A stretch of DNA of 60,447 bases, from positions 1 to 60,447 of the forward strand of contig CACBDD010000002.1 of assembly GCA_902537905.1 (NCBI GenBank), given 5' to 3'. The DNA comes from an uncultured Pelagibacteraceae bacterium. Its GTDB lineage: Bacteria > Pseudomonadota > Alphaproteobacteria > Pelagibacterales > Pelagibacteraceae. Shown piece by piece: positions 11,112 through 21,453 of the stretch. The position numbers were made by a program, and so were the translations under genes. The notes beneath the pieces are model-generated. The model was not told where the DNA came from. It saw only the letters and a program-made list of their open reading frames with translations, and did not search any database. The stretch's first letter is position 1. Each line of letters starts with the position of its first letter.

Positions 11112-11928
11112 ATGATTAAACAAGCAATTATTCCTCTAGCAGGTCAAGGAACTAGGCTTTTGCCTTTAACAAGTGTTTTTGCAAAAGAACTTCTTCCAAT
11201 AAATGGAAAGCCTGGAATTGAATATATTTTAGATGAGTGCATTGAAGCTGGGATTAAAGAAATTGTTTTTATCATATCAAATAAAAAAAAAGATGATTAA
11301 AAATTATTTCTACAGTGACGCTTTTTATAATAAAATTATAAAAAAGAAAAAAGACTCTAGAATAATTGCTGAATATAAAAAAATATTAAAATATAAAAAA
11401 TTAATAAAGTTTGTATATCAAAATACACCTAAAGGAACAGGTGATGCTGTATTTAAAACAAGAAAATATATAAAGGATAAATATTTTTTAATGTTATTGC
11501 CAGATGATTTAATAATAAAAAAAAACTGTTCTAAAGATATGATTAAAGTTCATAATAAAAATAAAGCATCTGTGATGGCTAGCATGAAGGTTAATTCCAA
11601 AACAGTTTCAAGATGGGGTATCTATAGTTTAAATAAAAAAATTTCAAAAAATGATTATTTAATTAATGGTGTGGTAGAAAAACCTGATGTTAAAAAAGCT
11701 CCTTCTAATAAAGCAGTAATAGGAAGATATATTCTTCCCAAAACTATATTTAATAAATTAGCAAAGCAAAAACCTGGTAACGGTGGTGAAATACATATAA
11801 CAGATGCTATTCAAACTTTAATAAAAGAAGGTGAAAAATTTATTGCTCATAATTTTTCAGGCAAATATTTAGATTGTGGAACTATGCAAGGATTTATTAA
11901 TTCTAATAAAGAAATAGGAAAACTATGA
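11112..11928 (+). CDS. galU: UTP--glucose-1-phosphate uridylyltransferase, split by frameshift at A9 tract 11283-11291
   Basis: MIKQAIIPLAGQGTRLLPLT...VFIISNKKK then frame change to MIKNYFYSDAFYNKII...KPGNGGEIHITDAI. Confidence 0.88.
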
Positions 11929-13221
11929 AACTTTGCATGATAGGCACAGGTTATGTTGGTTTGGTCAGTGGTGTTTGTTTTTCAGACTTAGGTAATGATG
12001 TTATTTGTATAGATAAAGATGATAATAAAATTAATAATTTAAAAAAAGGTAAAATACCAATTTATGAACCAGGTTTAGAGGAATTAGTTAAAAAAAATTT
12101 AAAAAATAATAGATTAAATTTTTCTACAAATTTAAATGAAGCTGTAAGAAAATCTGACATAATTTTTATATGTGTAGGTACACCAACTAAAAAAAAATAG
12201 TAATAGTGCTGACCTTTCTCAAGTTTATTCAGTTGGAAAAGAAATATCCAAATCAATTAATAAATTTAAAATAATTATAACAAAATCAACTGTTCCTGTT
12301 ACTACAGGTGATGTAGTAGAAAAGATTATATCAAAAAAAGTAAATAAAAAATTGTTTTCAGTAGTATCTAATCCTGAATTTTTAAGAGAAGGTGAGGCGA
12401 TTAGAGATTTTATTTATCCTGATAGAGTTGTGGTTGGTTCAAACGAAGAAAAATCAAAAAAAATACTAAGAAATTTATATTCTCCATTAATTTCCAAAGG
12501 TGCGAAATATGTTTCTACAAATAGACGAGCCGCTGAGTTAATTAAATATGCATCTAATGCTTTTTTAGCAACTAAAATTACATTTATAAATGAAATTGCT
12601 AATTTATGTGAAAAAACTGGTATCGATGTTGAAGAAATATCAATAGGAATTGGACTTGATAACAGAATAGGAAGTAGATTTTTAAGAGCTGGTCCTGCAT
12701 ATGGAGGTTCTTGTTTTCCAAAAGATACTAAAGCTATTGTGTCTACAGCTGATAAATTTAAATCTAATTTATCTGTAATTAAAAGTGTTATTAAATCTAA
12801 TCAGAATAGAACAGATTTATTACTTAAAAGACTTCATTCAATAATTAAAAAATTTAATAATAAAAATGTTTCATTTTTGGGAGTTACATTTAAAGCAAAC
12901 ACTGATGATATGAGAGACTCCTCAAGTTTAAAATTAATTCCTTATCTATCCAAAAAAGGAGCAAAGATTAAATATTATGATCCCACTGGTTCAAAAAAAG
13001 AATTCAATAATTTAAAAAATGTCGAATTTGCTAATTCAATACAAAACTGTATCTCAGGTTCAGACCTTATAATTATCCATACTGAATGGAATGATTTTAA
13101 ATCAATTAATTTTAAAAAACTTTCTAAGAATAAAAAACTTATTATTTACGATATGAGAAATTTATTCTCACCAACTAAAATAAAGAAACTAGGTATAAAA
13201 TATTTTGGTATAGGAAGATAA
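11925..13221 (+). CDS. ugd: UDP-glucose 6-dehydrogenase, split by frameshift at A9 tract 12189-12197
   Basis: MKLCMIGTGYVGLVSGVCFSDLG...FICVGTPTKK, then with one A removed NSNSADLSQVYSVGKEISKS...STVPVTTGDVV...AGPAYGGSCFPKDTKA. Confidence 0.9.
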
Positions 13222-13222
13222 T

Positions 13223-13684
13223 TTAGTTTAACTCAAATATAGCATCAACTTCTACAGAAACCCCAAGTGGTAAACTATTAGTACTTACTGCAGCTCTTGT
13301 ATGCATGCCAGCATCTCCAAATATTGATGCGATTAAATCCGATGCTCCATTAATTACCTTTGGTTGATCAATAAAGTCATTTGTTGAATTAACAAATCCA
13401 GTTAATTTAATACATGATTTTATTTTAGATAAATCTCCATCACAAGCAGCCTTTGCTTGAGCAACTAAGCTTAATCCACATCTTTTTGCAGCTTCGTAGC
13501 CTTGCTCTGTGCTTAAATCTTTTCCAACTTTTCCTTTAATTAGTTCTCCATTTTCGTTTATGGATATTTGACCTGAGATAAAAAGCAGATTACCAGTTTT
13601 TTTAGTTGCAACATATGAGCCAACAGGAGGTTTCGCTTCTGGTAGATTAATATTCAATTCTTTTATTTTGTTTTCAAAGTTCAT
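13223..13684 (-). CDS. RidA (YjgF/YER057c/UK114) family protein
   Basis: GNLLFISGQISINENGELIKGKVG; family pattern. Confidence 0.85.
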   Translation of the reverse strand: MNFENKIKELNINLPEAKPPVGSYVATKKTGNLLFISGQISINENGELIKGKVGKDLSTEQGYEAAKRCGLSLVAQAKAACDGDLSKIKSCIKLTGFVNSTNDFIDQPKVINGASDLIASIFGDAGMHTRAAVSTNSLPLGVSVEVDAIFELN

Positions 13685-13732
13685 TTTATTACTCCTTGAA
13701 TTCTTTATGTGATTTATTTTTTTTAAATTTCA

Positions 13733-16315
13733 TTATTTTTTAGTTTTTTTCTTTTTTTTAGTTTTATCGTATTCTTTCCTTTTCTCAATAAGGATTAAAG
13801 CTTCTTCCATTGTAAGATCTGTAGGATCTTTTTCTTCAGGTATAGTTGCGTTTAAAGATTTATATTTAATATAAGGGCCATATTGTCCCTTCATAACTCT
13901 GACTGGCTTTTTATCCTCTGGGTGTTCTCCTAAATCCTTAATAATTGAAGAAGACATTCTACCTGGTTTTGCTTCAGCAATAAGAGTAATTGCTCGATTT
14001 AATCCTATTGAGAAAATTTCGTCAACATTTTCTACTCTGGCAGATTTATTTTCGCACTTAAGATAAGGACCAAATCTTCCAGTATTTAAAATGATTTCTT
14101 TTTGATTATCAGGGTTAACACCAATTGATTTTGGTAGAGAACATAAAAACTGAGCTTTTTCTATGTCTATACTTTCTAACTCTAAACCTTTTGGTATAGA
14201 AATATTTTTAATTAATTCATTAACATCTGGTTTAGATTTTTTAGTTTTTTTCTTTTTTTTAGTTTTTGTCTCCTCTAATTTTTCTTCCTCAAGTTTTTCA
14301 TATTGCAGATAGGGGCCAAATCTTCCATTTTTCAGATATATATCATTGCCATTTTCATGTTTTCCTAAAAATTTAGGTTCTGCTAACTGCGATTGAGCTG
14401 CTGCTTTTGCCTTAGATAAGGGTCTAGTGAATTTACACTCTGGATAATTTGAACATCCAATAAAAGCTCCACCTCTAAAACTATTTTTAAGACTTAGTGA
14501 ACCCGTATCACATAGCTGGCACTTTCGAACAATATTTCCATCTTTATCGGTATCAAAAATTAAAGCACCTAGACTTTCATTTAAAAGATCTAACACTTCT
14601 CTAGTTCTTTTTTCTTTAACCTCAGAAACATTATTATTAAAATCTTTCCAAAACATCTCTAAAACTTTTATCCAGCTTTCCTTCCCTGTTGTAATTTCAT
14701 CTAATTGATCTTCTAAACCTGCAGTAAAGTTATAATCAACATATTTTGAAAATAATTTTTCTAAAAAGGCAGAGATAAGTTTGCCACGATCTGTTGGAAA
14801 AAACCTTTTATTTATTATTTCTGCATAACCTCGATTAGCTATAGTGGAAATTATACTTGCATAAGTAGAAGGTCTACCAATTCCCAATTCCTCTAATTTT
14901 TTTACTAAGCTTGCTTCAGAGTATCTTGGAGGTGGCTGTGTAAAATGTTGTTCATCTATTAATGCTTCAATATTAATTGGCCCTTTAGACATTTCTGGTA
15001 AAATTTCTTCATCATCATCTTTACTTGTATTTGAGTAAACTTTTAAAAAACCATCAAATTTTAATACTGAGCCACTTGCTTTGCATATTGTTTGATTGTC
15101 TTCAGAATCTATTGTTATGGTATTTCTATCAAATTGAGCAGCTTCCATTTGTGAAGACAAAGCTCTAGACCAAATTAAATTATATAGTTTCTGCTGATCA
15201 CTGCTTAAATGTTTTTTTAGAGTATCAGGTGTTCTCTTTATATCTGTTGGTCTAATAGCTTCATGAGCCTCTTGTGCATTCTTAGCTTTTTTACCTGAAT
15301 AATTATTTGCAGAAGCAGGTAAATATTCATTACCATACTCATTTTTAATAAAATTTCTAAAATCATTTACTGCATCATTTGATAAATTAGTTCCATCAGT
15401 TCTCATATAAGTAATCAATCCAACAGTATCCCCATCAATCTCAACACCTTGATATAGTTTTTGTGCAATTTGCATTGTTCTTGAAGCTCCAAAACCTAAC
15501 CTACTAGATGCTACTTGTTGTAATGTTGAAGTTGTAAATGGACCTGATGGGTTTCTTTTTACAACTTTTGACGAAATATCTGTTATTTGAAATTTTTTCT
15601 CTTTTATTTCCTTGATTGCTTCTTCAATGCTACTCTTGTCTCTAAATGTAAATTTTTCTATTTTATCACCGTTTAATTGAGAGATACTTGCAGTAATAGT
15701 GCTTTTATTATCATCTCCAAATTTAAGAGTAAGTGTCCAAAATTCTTCTGGATTAAATAATTCTATTTCATGTTCTCTTTCAGTAATTAATTTTAAAGCT
15801 ACAGATTGAACTCTTCCAGCTGATTTTGATCCAGGTAGTTTAGTCCAAAGTATTGGAGAAATATTAAAACCAACCAAGTAATCAAGAGCTCTTCTTGCCA
15901 TATAGGCATCCACTAACAAAGGTTCGATTTGTCGTGGATTTTCAATACCATGAATTACAGCTTTTTTGGTTATCTCATTAAAAACAACCCTTTCAATTTG
16001 TTTATCTTTTAAAAGTTTTTTTTCGTCAAGGTACTCTTTAACATGCCAAGCTATAGCTTCACCTTCACGGTCAGGGTCAGTAGCAAGTATTATTTTAGAT
16101 GATTCTTTAGCAATATCAGTTATTTCTTTTAAATATTTTTTTGAAAAACTATCAACTTCCCATTCCATTTTAAAATTATGATCAGGATCAACCGATCCAT
16201 TTTTAGAAGGTAAATCTCTTATATGTCCATAACTTGCTAAAACAGTATAATCATCTCCAAGATATTTGTTTATAGTTTTAGCTTTAGCGGGACTTTCAAC
16301 TATGACTAGATTCAT
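13733..16315 (-). CDS. topA: DNA topoisomerase I
   Basis: MNLVIVESPAKAKTINKYLG; LATDPDREGEAIAWH; C-terminal Zn-ribbon and repeats. Confidence 0.96.
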   Translation of the reverse strand: MNLVIVESPAKAKTINKYLGDDYTVLASYGHIRDLPSKNGSVDPDHNFKMEWEVDSFSKKYLKEITDIAKESSKIILATDPDREGEAIAWHVKEYLDEKKLLKDKQIERVVFNEITKKAVIHGIENPRQIEPLLVDAYMARRALDYLVGFNISPILWTKLPGSKSAGRVQSVALKLITEREHEIELFNPEEFWTLTLKFGDDNKSTITASISQLNGDKIEKFTFRDKSSIEEAIKEIKEKKFQITDISSKVVKRNPSGPFTTSTLQQVASSRLGFGASRTMQIAQKLYQGVEIDGDTVGLITYMRTDGTNLSNDAVNDFRNFIKNEYGNEYLPASANNYSGKKAKNAQEAHEAIRPTDIKRTPDTLKKHLSSDQQKLYNLIWSRALSSQMEAAQFDRNTITIDSEDNQTICKASGSVLKFDGFLKVYSNTSKDDDEEILPEMSKGPINIEALIDEQHFTQPPPRYSEASLVKKLEELGIGRPSTYASIISTIANRGYAEIINKRFFPTDRGKLISAFLEKLFSKYVDYNFTAGLEDQLDEITTGKESWIKVLEMFWKDFNNNVSEVKEKRTREVLDLLNESLGALIFDTDKDGNIVRKCQLCDTGSLSLKNSFRGGAFIGCSNYPECKFTRPLSKAKAAAQSQLAEPKFLGKHENGNDIYLKNGRFGPYLQYEKLEEEKLEETKTKKKKKTKKSKPDVNELIKNISIPKGLELESIDIEKAQFLCSLPKSIGVNPDNQKEIILNTGRFGPYLKCENKSARVENVDEIFSIGLNRAITLIAEAKPGRMSSSIIKDLGEHPEDKKPVRVMKGQYGPYIKYKSLNATIPEEKDPTDLTMEEALILIEKRKEYDKTKKKKKTKK

Positions 16316-16352
16316 AATTTAACAAACTACTTAAAAGTGTTTGATAGTCAAA

Positions 16353-16931
16353 TTAATAAATTTTAGTCTTGTTTTCCTCTTTATTTATAAGTCGTTTAAT
16401 ATTCTCTCTATGAGTATAAAATATCAAAATAAACATTATTCCAAAAAATAATTCATTTTCTTTTGAATCAAACAGAAATATATAAACAGGGACTGAAAAG
16501 GATCCAATTAACGATGCTAATGATGAAAATTTAGAAATAAAAAAAGTTACTAGCCAAAAAATACCAAAAACTATCCCAAATATTATGTTTATACTACATA
16601 AAATACCAACATAAGTAGCTACTCCCTTACCACCTTTAAACTTTAACCAAACTGGAAATACATGACCTAGAAAAGCACATAAAGCTGATACATAAATAAG
16701 ATCTGGAAAATTTATTTTTACATATAAAACTGGGATAACTGCTTTAACTATATCAAGTATTAAAGTTGAATAACCAATAAATTTATTTCCAGTTCTTAGC
16801 GCATTTGTTGCGCCAATGTTACCTGATCCAATTTCTCTAATATCTTTTTTTAAAAATATTTTAGTTAATATCAATCCAAAAGGGATAGAACCCATTAGGT
16901 ACGAGACAATACCTATTGTCAATAATTCCAT
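16353..16931 (-). CDS. plsY: Glycerol-3-phosphate acyltransferase PlsY
   Basis: YLMGSIPFGLIL; IGSGNIGATNALR; FKGGKGVATYVG. Confidence 0.93.
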   Translation of the reverse strand: MELLTIGIVSYLMGSIPFGLILTKIFLKKDIREIGSGNIGATNALRTGNKFIGYSTLILDIVKAVIPVLYVKINFPDLIYVSALCAFLGHVFPVWLKFKGGKGVATYVGILCSINIIFGIVFGIFWLVTFFISKFSSLASLIGSFSVPVYIFLFDSKENELFFGIMFILIFYTHRENIKRLINKEENKTKIY

Positions 16932-16933
16932 TT

Positions 16934-18220
16934 TTATATCTTAAATAATTCTTTACCTTTTACAAATGTATTGGTTACTTTTCCTTGAAGTTTTTTGTCT
17001 TCAATAGACGTATTTTTAGACTTTGAAATTAAATTTTCTTTTTTTACAATCCAAGGTTTATTTATGTCAACTATACAAAAGTCAGCATCATTACCAATTG
17101 AAAGATTTCCTTTATTGATATTTAAAATTTTAGCTGGATTAGATGTTAGTGCTTGGATTATTGTTTCAAGTTTTACAGATCCATTATGAAATAGCTCTAA
17201 ACTTAAAGACAATAAAGTTTCAATACCTGAAGCACCAGTTGCTGCTTGAGAAAATGTCAATCGTTTTGATTCTTCATCTTCAGGTTTATGATCTGAAACA
17301 ATGACATCAATAGTTTTATCTTTTAATCCTTGGACTAAAGCCAATCTATCTTCTTCTTTTCTCAATGGAGGAGATAATTTTAAAAAAGTTTTAAAATCTC
17401 CAATATCATTTTCATTTAATGAAAGATTGTTAATTGAAACTCCACAAGAAAATTTAATATCATTTTTCCTTTCTTTAATGATTTCTACTGATTTGCCTGA
17501 TGATAGTTGAGATATATGATATCGACACTTTACTTTTTCTAACAATGTTAAATCTCTTTCAATAATTATTCTCTCAGCCACATCTGGTATGCTTGATAAT
17601 CCAAGTTTTGTAGCAATTATACCTGAATTTATCATACCATTTTTTGCTAATTCATAATCCTCAGCATGTTGCATTATAAGACATCCCAAATCTTTTGCTG
17701 AATTCATTATTCTTGACATTAATCTGGTATTTTGAATTGTTTTTACACCATCTGTGAAAGCTACAATCCCTTTATTAGCTAATAATCCAAATTCTGTCAT
17801 ATTAGTTCCCTCTATATTTTGTGTAAGAGATGCACATGGAAATATATTAATCTTAGATTTATCTCGTCCTCTTCGTTTTAAAAAATCTACAATTGAAACA
17901 TTGTCAATTACAGGATCTGTATTAGGCATGGTTACTACGGATGTTACTCCTCCAGATAGAGCTGCATTACTTAAAGTTCTAAAATTTTCTTTATATTCAT
18001 AACCAGGTTCTCCAACAAAAACTCTCATATCGACTAAACCAGGGAATATATATTTTCCTTTTAAATCAATAGGTTTTTCTCTGGATGGTAAATTATTTGT
18101 ATTTACTTTCTTTCCTATTGCTTCAATATTACCTTCTTCACTAACAATTAATCCTCCATTTTCATTTATTGAATTTTGAGGATCAATTATATTTGCATTA
18201 ATAAAATATTGTTTTTTCAT
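16934..18220 (-). CDS. Dihydroorotase-like protein (PyrC paralogue lacking the HxH metal motif)
   Basis: Amidohydrolase fold; PGLVDMRVFVGEPG where active DHOases have DxHxHxREPG; downstream of pyrB on the same strand. Confidence 0.85.
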   Translation of the reverse strand: MKKQYFINANIIDPQNSINENGGLIVSEEGNIEAIGKKVNTNNLPSREKPIDLKGKYIFPGLVDMRVFVGEPGYEYKENFRTLSNAALSGGVTSVVTMPNTDPVIDNVSIVDFLKRRGRDKSKINIFPCASLTQNIEGTNMTEFGLLANKGIVAFTDGVKTIQNTRLMSRIMNSAKDLGCLIMQHAEDYELAKNGMINSGIIATKLGLSSIPDVAERIIIERDLTLLEKVKCRYHISQLSSGKSVEIIKERKNDIKFSCGVSINNLSLNENDIGDFKTFLKLSPPLRKEEDRLALVQGLKDKTIDVIVSDHKPEDEESKRLTFSQAATGASGIETLLSLSLELFHNGSVKLETIIQALTSNPAKILNINKGNLSIGNDADFCIVDINKPWIVKKENLISKSKNTSIEDKKLQGKVTNTFVKGKELFKI

Positions 18221-19198
18221 TTATTCACAAAATATTTTTAAACAGGCCATCCTTACAGCAACTCCTAGTTCAACTTGTTCTTTGATTACACTTTTATTTA
18301 TATCGTCCGCTAATCTCGTATCTATTTCGATTCCTCTATTCATTGGGCCAGGATGCATTATTAATGCATCAGGTTTTGCATGATCCAATTTATCTGGTGT
18401 TAAACCATAATATTCATAATACTCTCTATTTGATGATAAATAAGAGCTTGTCATTCTCTCATTTTGTAATCTTAACATCATTACAATGTCACAATCTTTC
18501 AATCCTTTTTTCATATCAGTAAAAGTATTAACACCAAACTTTTCAATTTCTTTTGGCATTAAATTTGTTGGAGCAACAATATTTACTTCAGCACCAAGCA
18601 TCGTTAATAAATAAATATTTGATCTTGCGACCCTGGAGTGAAGAATATCTCCACATATGGCAATTTTTAATCCTTCAATTTTTTTCTTTCTATTTCTTAT
18701 TGTTAAAGCATCCAGTAATGCTTGAGTAGGGTGCTCACGTCTTCCATCACCTGCATTTAATACTACACAATTTACTTTCTGAGATAATAAATTGCATGCT
18801 CCAGAATCTTGATGCCTTATTACAATAATGTCAGGATGCATCGCATTTAGAGTCATTGCTGTATCAATTAAAGTTTCACCTTTTTTAATTGCTGAATTAT
18901 TCATGTTCATTGACATCACATCAGCACCAAGTCTTTTTCCAGCTAACTCAAATGAACTTTGTGTTCTTGTTGATGGTTCAAAAAATAGATTAATTTGAGT
19001 TTTGCCTCTAAGAACATCAATTTTCTTGTTCTTACTCTGATTTAATTTAATGAAAGTTTCAGATTCATCTAAAATGTAGTTAATATCACTAACTGATAGA
19101 TCTTGGATACCTAACAAATGTTTTTGAGAAATTTTAATAGCTTTGATGTTTTTTGCCATTAAAATTAACTCTATAACTATAAAGCCATTGAATGGCAA
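18221..19198 (-). CDS. pyrB: Aspartate carbamoyltransferase catalytic subunit (true start may be internal ATG)
   Basis: [46 protein letters not shown]. Confidence 0.95.
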   Translation of the reverse strand: MPFNGFIVIELILMAKNIKAIKISQKHLLGIQDLSVSDINYILDESETFIKLNQSKNKKIDVLRGKTQINLFFEPSTRTQSSFELAGKRLGADVMSMNMNNSAIKKGETLIDTAMTLNAMHPDIIVIRHQDSGACNLLSQKVNCVVLNAGDGRREHPTQALLDALTIRNRKKKIEGLKIAICGDILHSRVARSNIYLLTMLGAEVNIVAPTNLMPKEIEKFGVNTFTDMKKGLKDCDIVMMLRLQNERMTSSYLSSNREYYEYYGLTPDKLDHAKPDALIMHPGPMNRGIEIDTRLADDINKSVIKEQVELGVAVRMACLKIFCE

Positions 19199-19201
19199 GG
19201 A

Positions 19202-19657
19202 TTAATTATTTAGATAGTCTATGGCTCCTTGAAGAATAAAAGCTGCTGCGTTCTGATCTATATTCTTTTCTCTTTTAGATACATTAACATCTAATTGGCT
19301 TGATAAATTAAAAGCCCCAACAGTTGACAATCTCTCATCCCAGAGACATACATCAACATCTATCTCTTTATCTATATTTTTAGATACATCGTTGACTGAC
19401 TGTGCTGAGGAGCCTAAAGATCCATCCATATTTAAAGGGTAACCAATGATAATTGCCTTGATATCATTCTCTTGAATAATGTTTTTTAACTCCTCAATTA
19501 ATTCATTATTTTTTGATTTATGTATAGTTTTATAAGGGGTCGCAATTAATTGCTTTTCGTCACAAATTGATACACCAATTCTTTTTGAGCCCAGATCCAA
19601 ACCTATCAAACGACATTTTTCTGACTGTTTTTTTTTAAATTCTTCTATTGTGATCAT
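19202..19657 (-). CDS. ruvX: Putative Holliday junction resolvase / pre-16S rRNA nuclease YqgF
   Basis: GLDLGSKRIGVSICDE; DERLSTVGA. Confidence 0.9.
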   Translation of the reverse strand: MITIEEFKKKQSEKCRLIGLDLGSKRIGVSICDEKQLIATPYKTIHKSKNNELIEELKNIIQENDIKAIIIGYPLNMDGSLGSSAQSVNDVSKNIDKEIDVDVCLWDERLSTVGAFNLSSQLDVNVSKREKNIDQNAAAFILQGAIDYLNN

Positions 19658-19707
19658 GTTGTATATTTTAAACTATAGTGATAGTTTGCGTCATATTTAA
19701 ATATCAT

Positions 19708-19995
19708 ATGAGCATCGATCTTAAAACCATAAAGCATATATCTAAATTATCAAGAATTTCAGTAGATGAGAAAAAAGCTGAAAAACTCGCTAGTGATTTG
19801 AATTCAATTTTTGATTTCATTGAGAAACTCAATGAACTTAAAACTGAAAATGTTGAACCACTTACATCTGTAGCTGAAACAACTTTAAAATTAAGACCTG
19901 ATGAAGTTAAGAGTAAAAATTTAAGAGAACAAATAATAAAAAATTCTCCTAAAGATAATGAAGATTATTTTGTTGTACCAAAAGTTATAGAATAA
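19708..19995 (+). CDS. gatC: Asp-tRNA(Asn)/Glu-tRNA(Gln) amidotransferase subunit C
   Basis: MSIDLKTIKHISKLSRISVDEKKAEKL; gatCAB order; ATG chosen at 19708. Confidence 0.93.
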   Translation: MSIDLKTIKHISKLSRISVDEKKAEKLASDLNSIFDFIEKLNELKTENVEPLTSVAETTLKLRPDEVKSKNLREQIIKNSPKDNEDYFVVPKVIE

Positions 19996-21453
19996 TGTCT
20001 GATATAACCAAGCTAACACTTTCTGAATTAGTTACTAACATTAAAGAAAAAAAACTTTCTTCTTCAGAGGTTACTAAAGCTTTTGTCGATAGATCAGAAA
20101 AATCAAAAGAATTAAACACTTATATTACTGAAGATTTTAGTAATGCTTTAGATAAAGCTAAAAAATTTGACGACAAACCAAATTTAGATTTAAAATTACC
20201 AGGAATTCCTATGGCTGTAAAAGATTTATTTTGTACAGCTAATGTAAGAACAACAGCTGGTAGCAAAATATTAAATAATTTTATACCTACTTATGAATCT
20301 ACTGTTACTCAGAATATTTGGAATGAAGGAGCAATTCTTATTGGTAAATTAAATTGTGATGAGTTTGCAATGGGATCTTCAAATGAAACAAGTTTTTTTG
20401 GCAATGTTCAAAACCCGATTGATAAAAATTTAGTTCCAGGTGGTTCTTCTGGAGGCTCATCTTCTGCTGTAGCTGCACAACTAACACCAATTACAATTGG
20501 AACAGATACAGGTGGATCTATTAGACAACCAGCTTCATTCACAGGTACAGTGGGTTTAAAACCAACTTATGGCAGTTGTTCTAGATATGGAATAGTTGCT
20601 TTTGCATCTTCTCTTGATCAAGCTGGTCCAATGGCTCAAAATGTTAAAGATTGTGCATTGTTGCAAGAGGTAATTAGCTCATACGATCAAAAAGACTCAA
20701 CTTCTATTGATTTTCAAAGAAACCAATACAGCAAAGAATTAACAAATGACATTAAAGGAAAAAAAAATAGGTATACCAAAAGAATATAGAGTTGATGGAA
20801 TGCCAAAAGAAATTGATGATCTTTGGCACAAAGGTATTGAGTACGTCAAAGATTGTGGTGCAGAAATAATTGATATTTCTCTTCCGCACACAAATTACGC
20901 TTTACCAACTTACTATATAGTGGCACCAGCTGAAGCATCTTCCAATCTTGCAAGATATGATGGCGTTAAATATGGCTTCAGAGCTGATGGAGAAAACCTC
21001 ATTGACATGTATGAAAAAACTAGATCAGAAGGATTTGGAGCCGAAGTTCAAAGAAGAATAATGATAGGAACATACGTTTTATCTTCAGGTTATTACGATG
21101 CATATTATTTGAAAGCTCAGAAAGTTAGAAAACTAATTAAAAATGATTTTGATGAAGCGTACAAAAAAGTAGATGCAATATTAACGCCATCAACACCTAG
21201 TTCTGCTTTTAAAATTGGTGAAAAAACAAATGACCCAGTTTCAATGTACTTAAACGATATTTTTACCGTTCCTGTAAATTTAGCGGGTTTACCAGGAATT
21301 TCTATTCCAGCTGGTCATGACAGCAAAGGTTACCCTTTAGGTTTGCAAATTATTGGAAAAGCATTTGATGAACAAAATATCTTAAACATTGCTTATGCAA
21401 TGGAAGAAAAAATTAATTTTAAAAATAAAATTATTGATTGGTGGATTAAGTGA
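19995..21453 (+). CDS. gatA: Asp/Glu-tRNA amidotransferase subunit A, split by frameshift at A9 tract 20759-20767
   Basis: Amidase signature [36 protein letters not shown]; ...NDIKGKK | frame change | [12 protein letters not shown]...LPGISIPAG. Confidence 0.92.

Noticed and set aside
12062-12256. Antisense 64-aa ORF spanning the ugd frameshift
   Set aside because: Arises from the reverse frame of ugd; no family resemblance.
594-20767. Programmed -1 ribosomal frameshifting as the explanation for the four split genes
   Set aside because: Each gene has an apparent extra base, so the ribosome would need +1 (or -2) shifting; A-tract -1 slippage gives the wrong frame. No stimulatory structure was evident.
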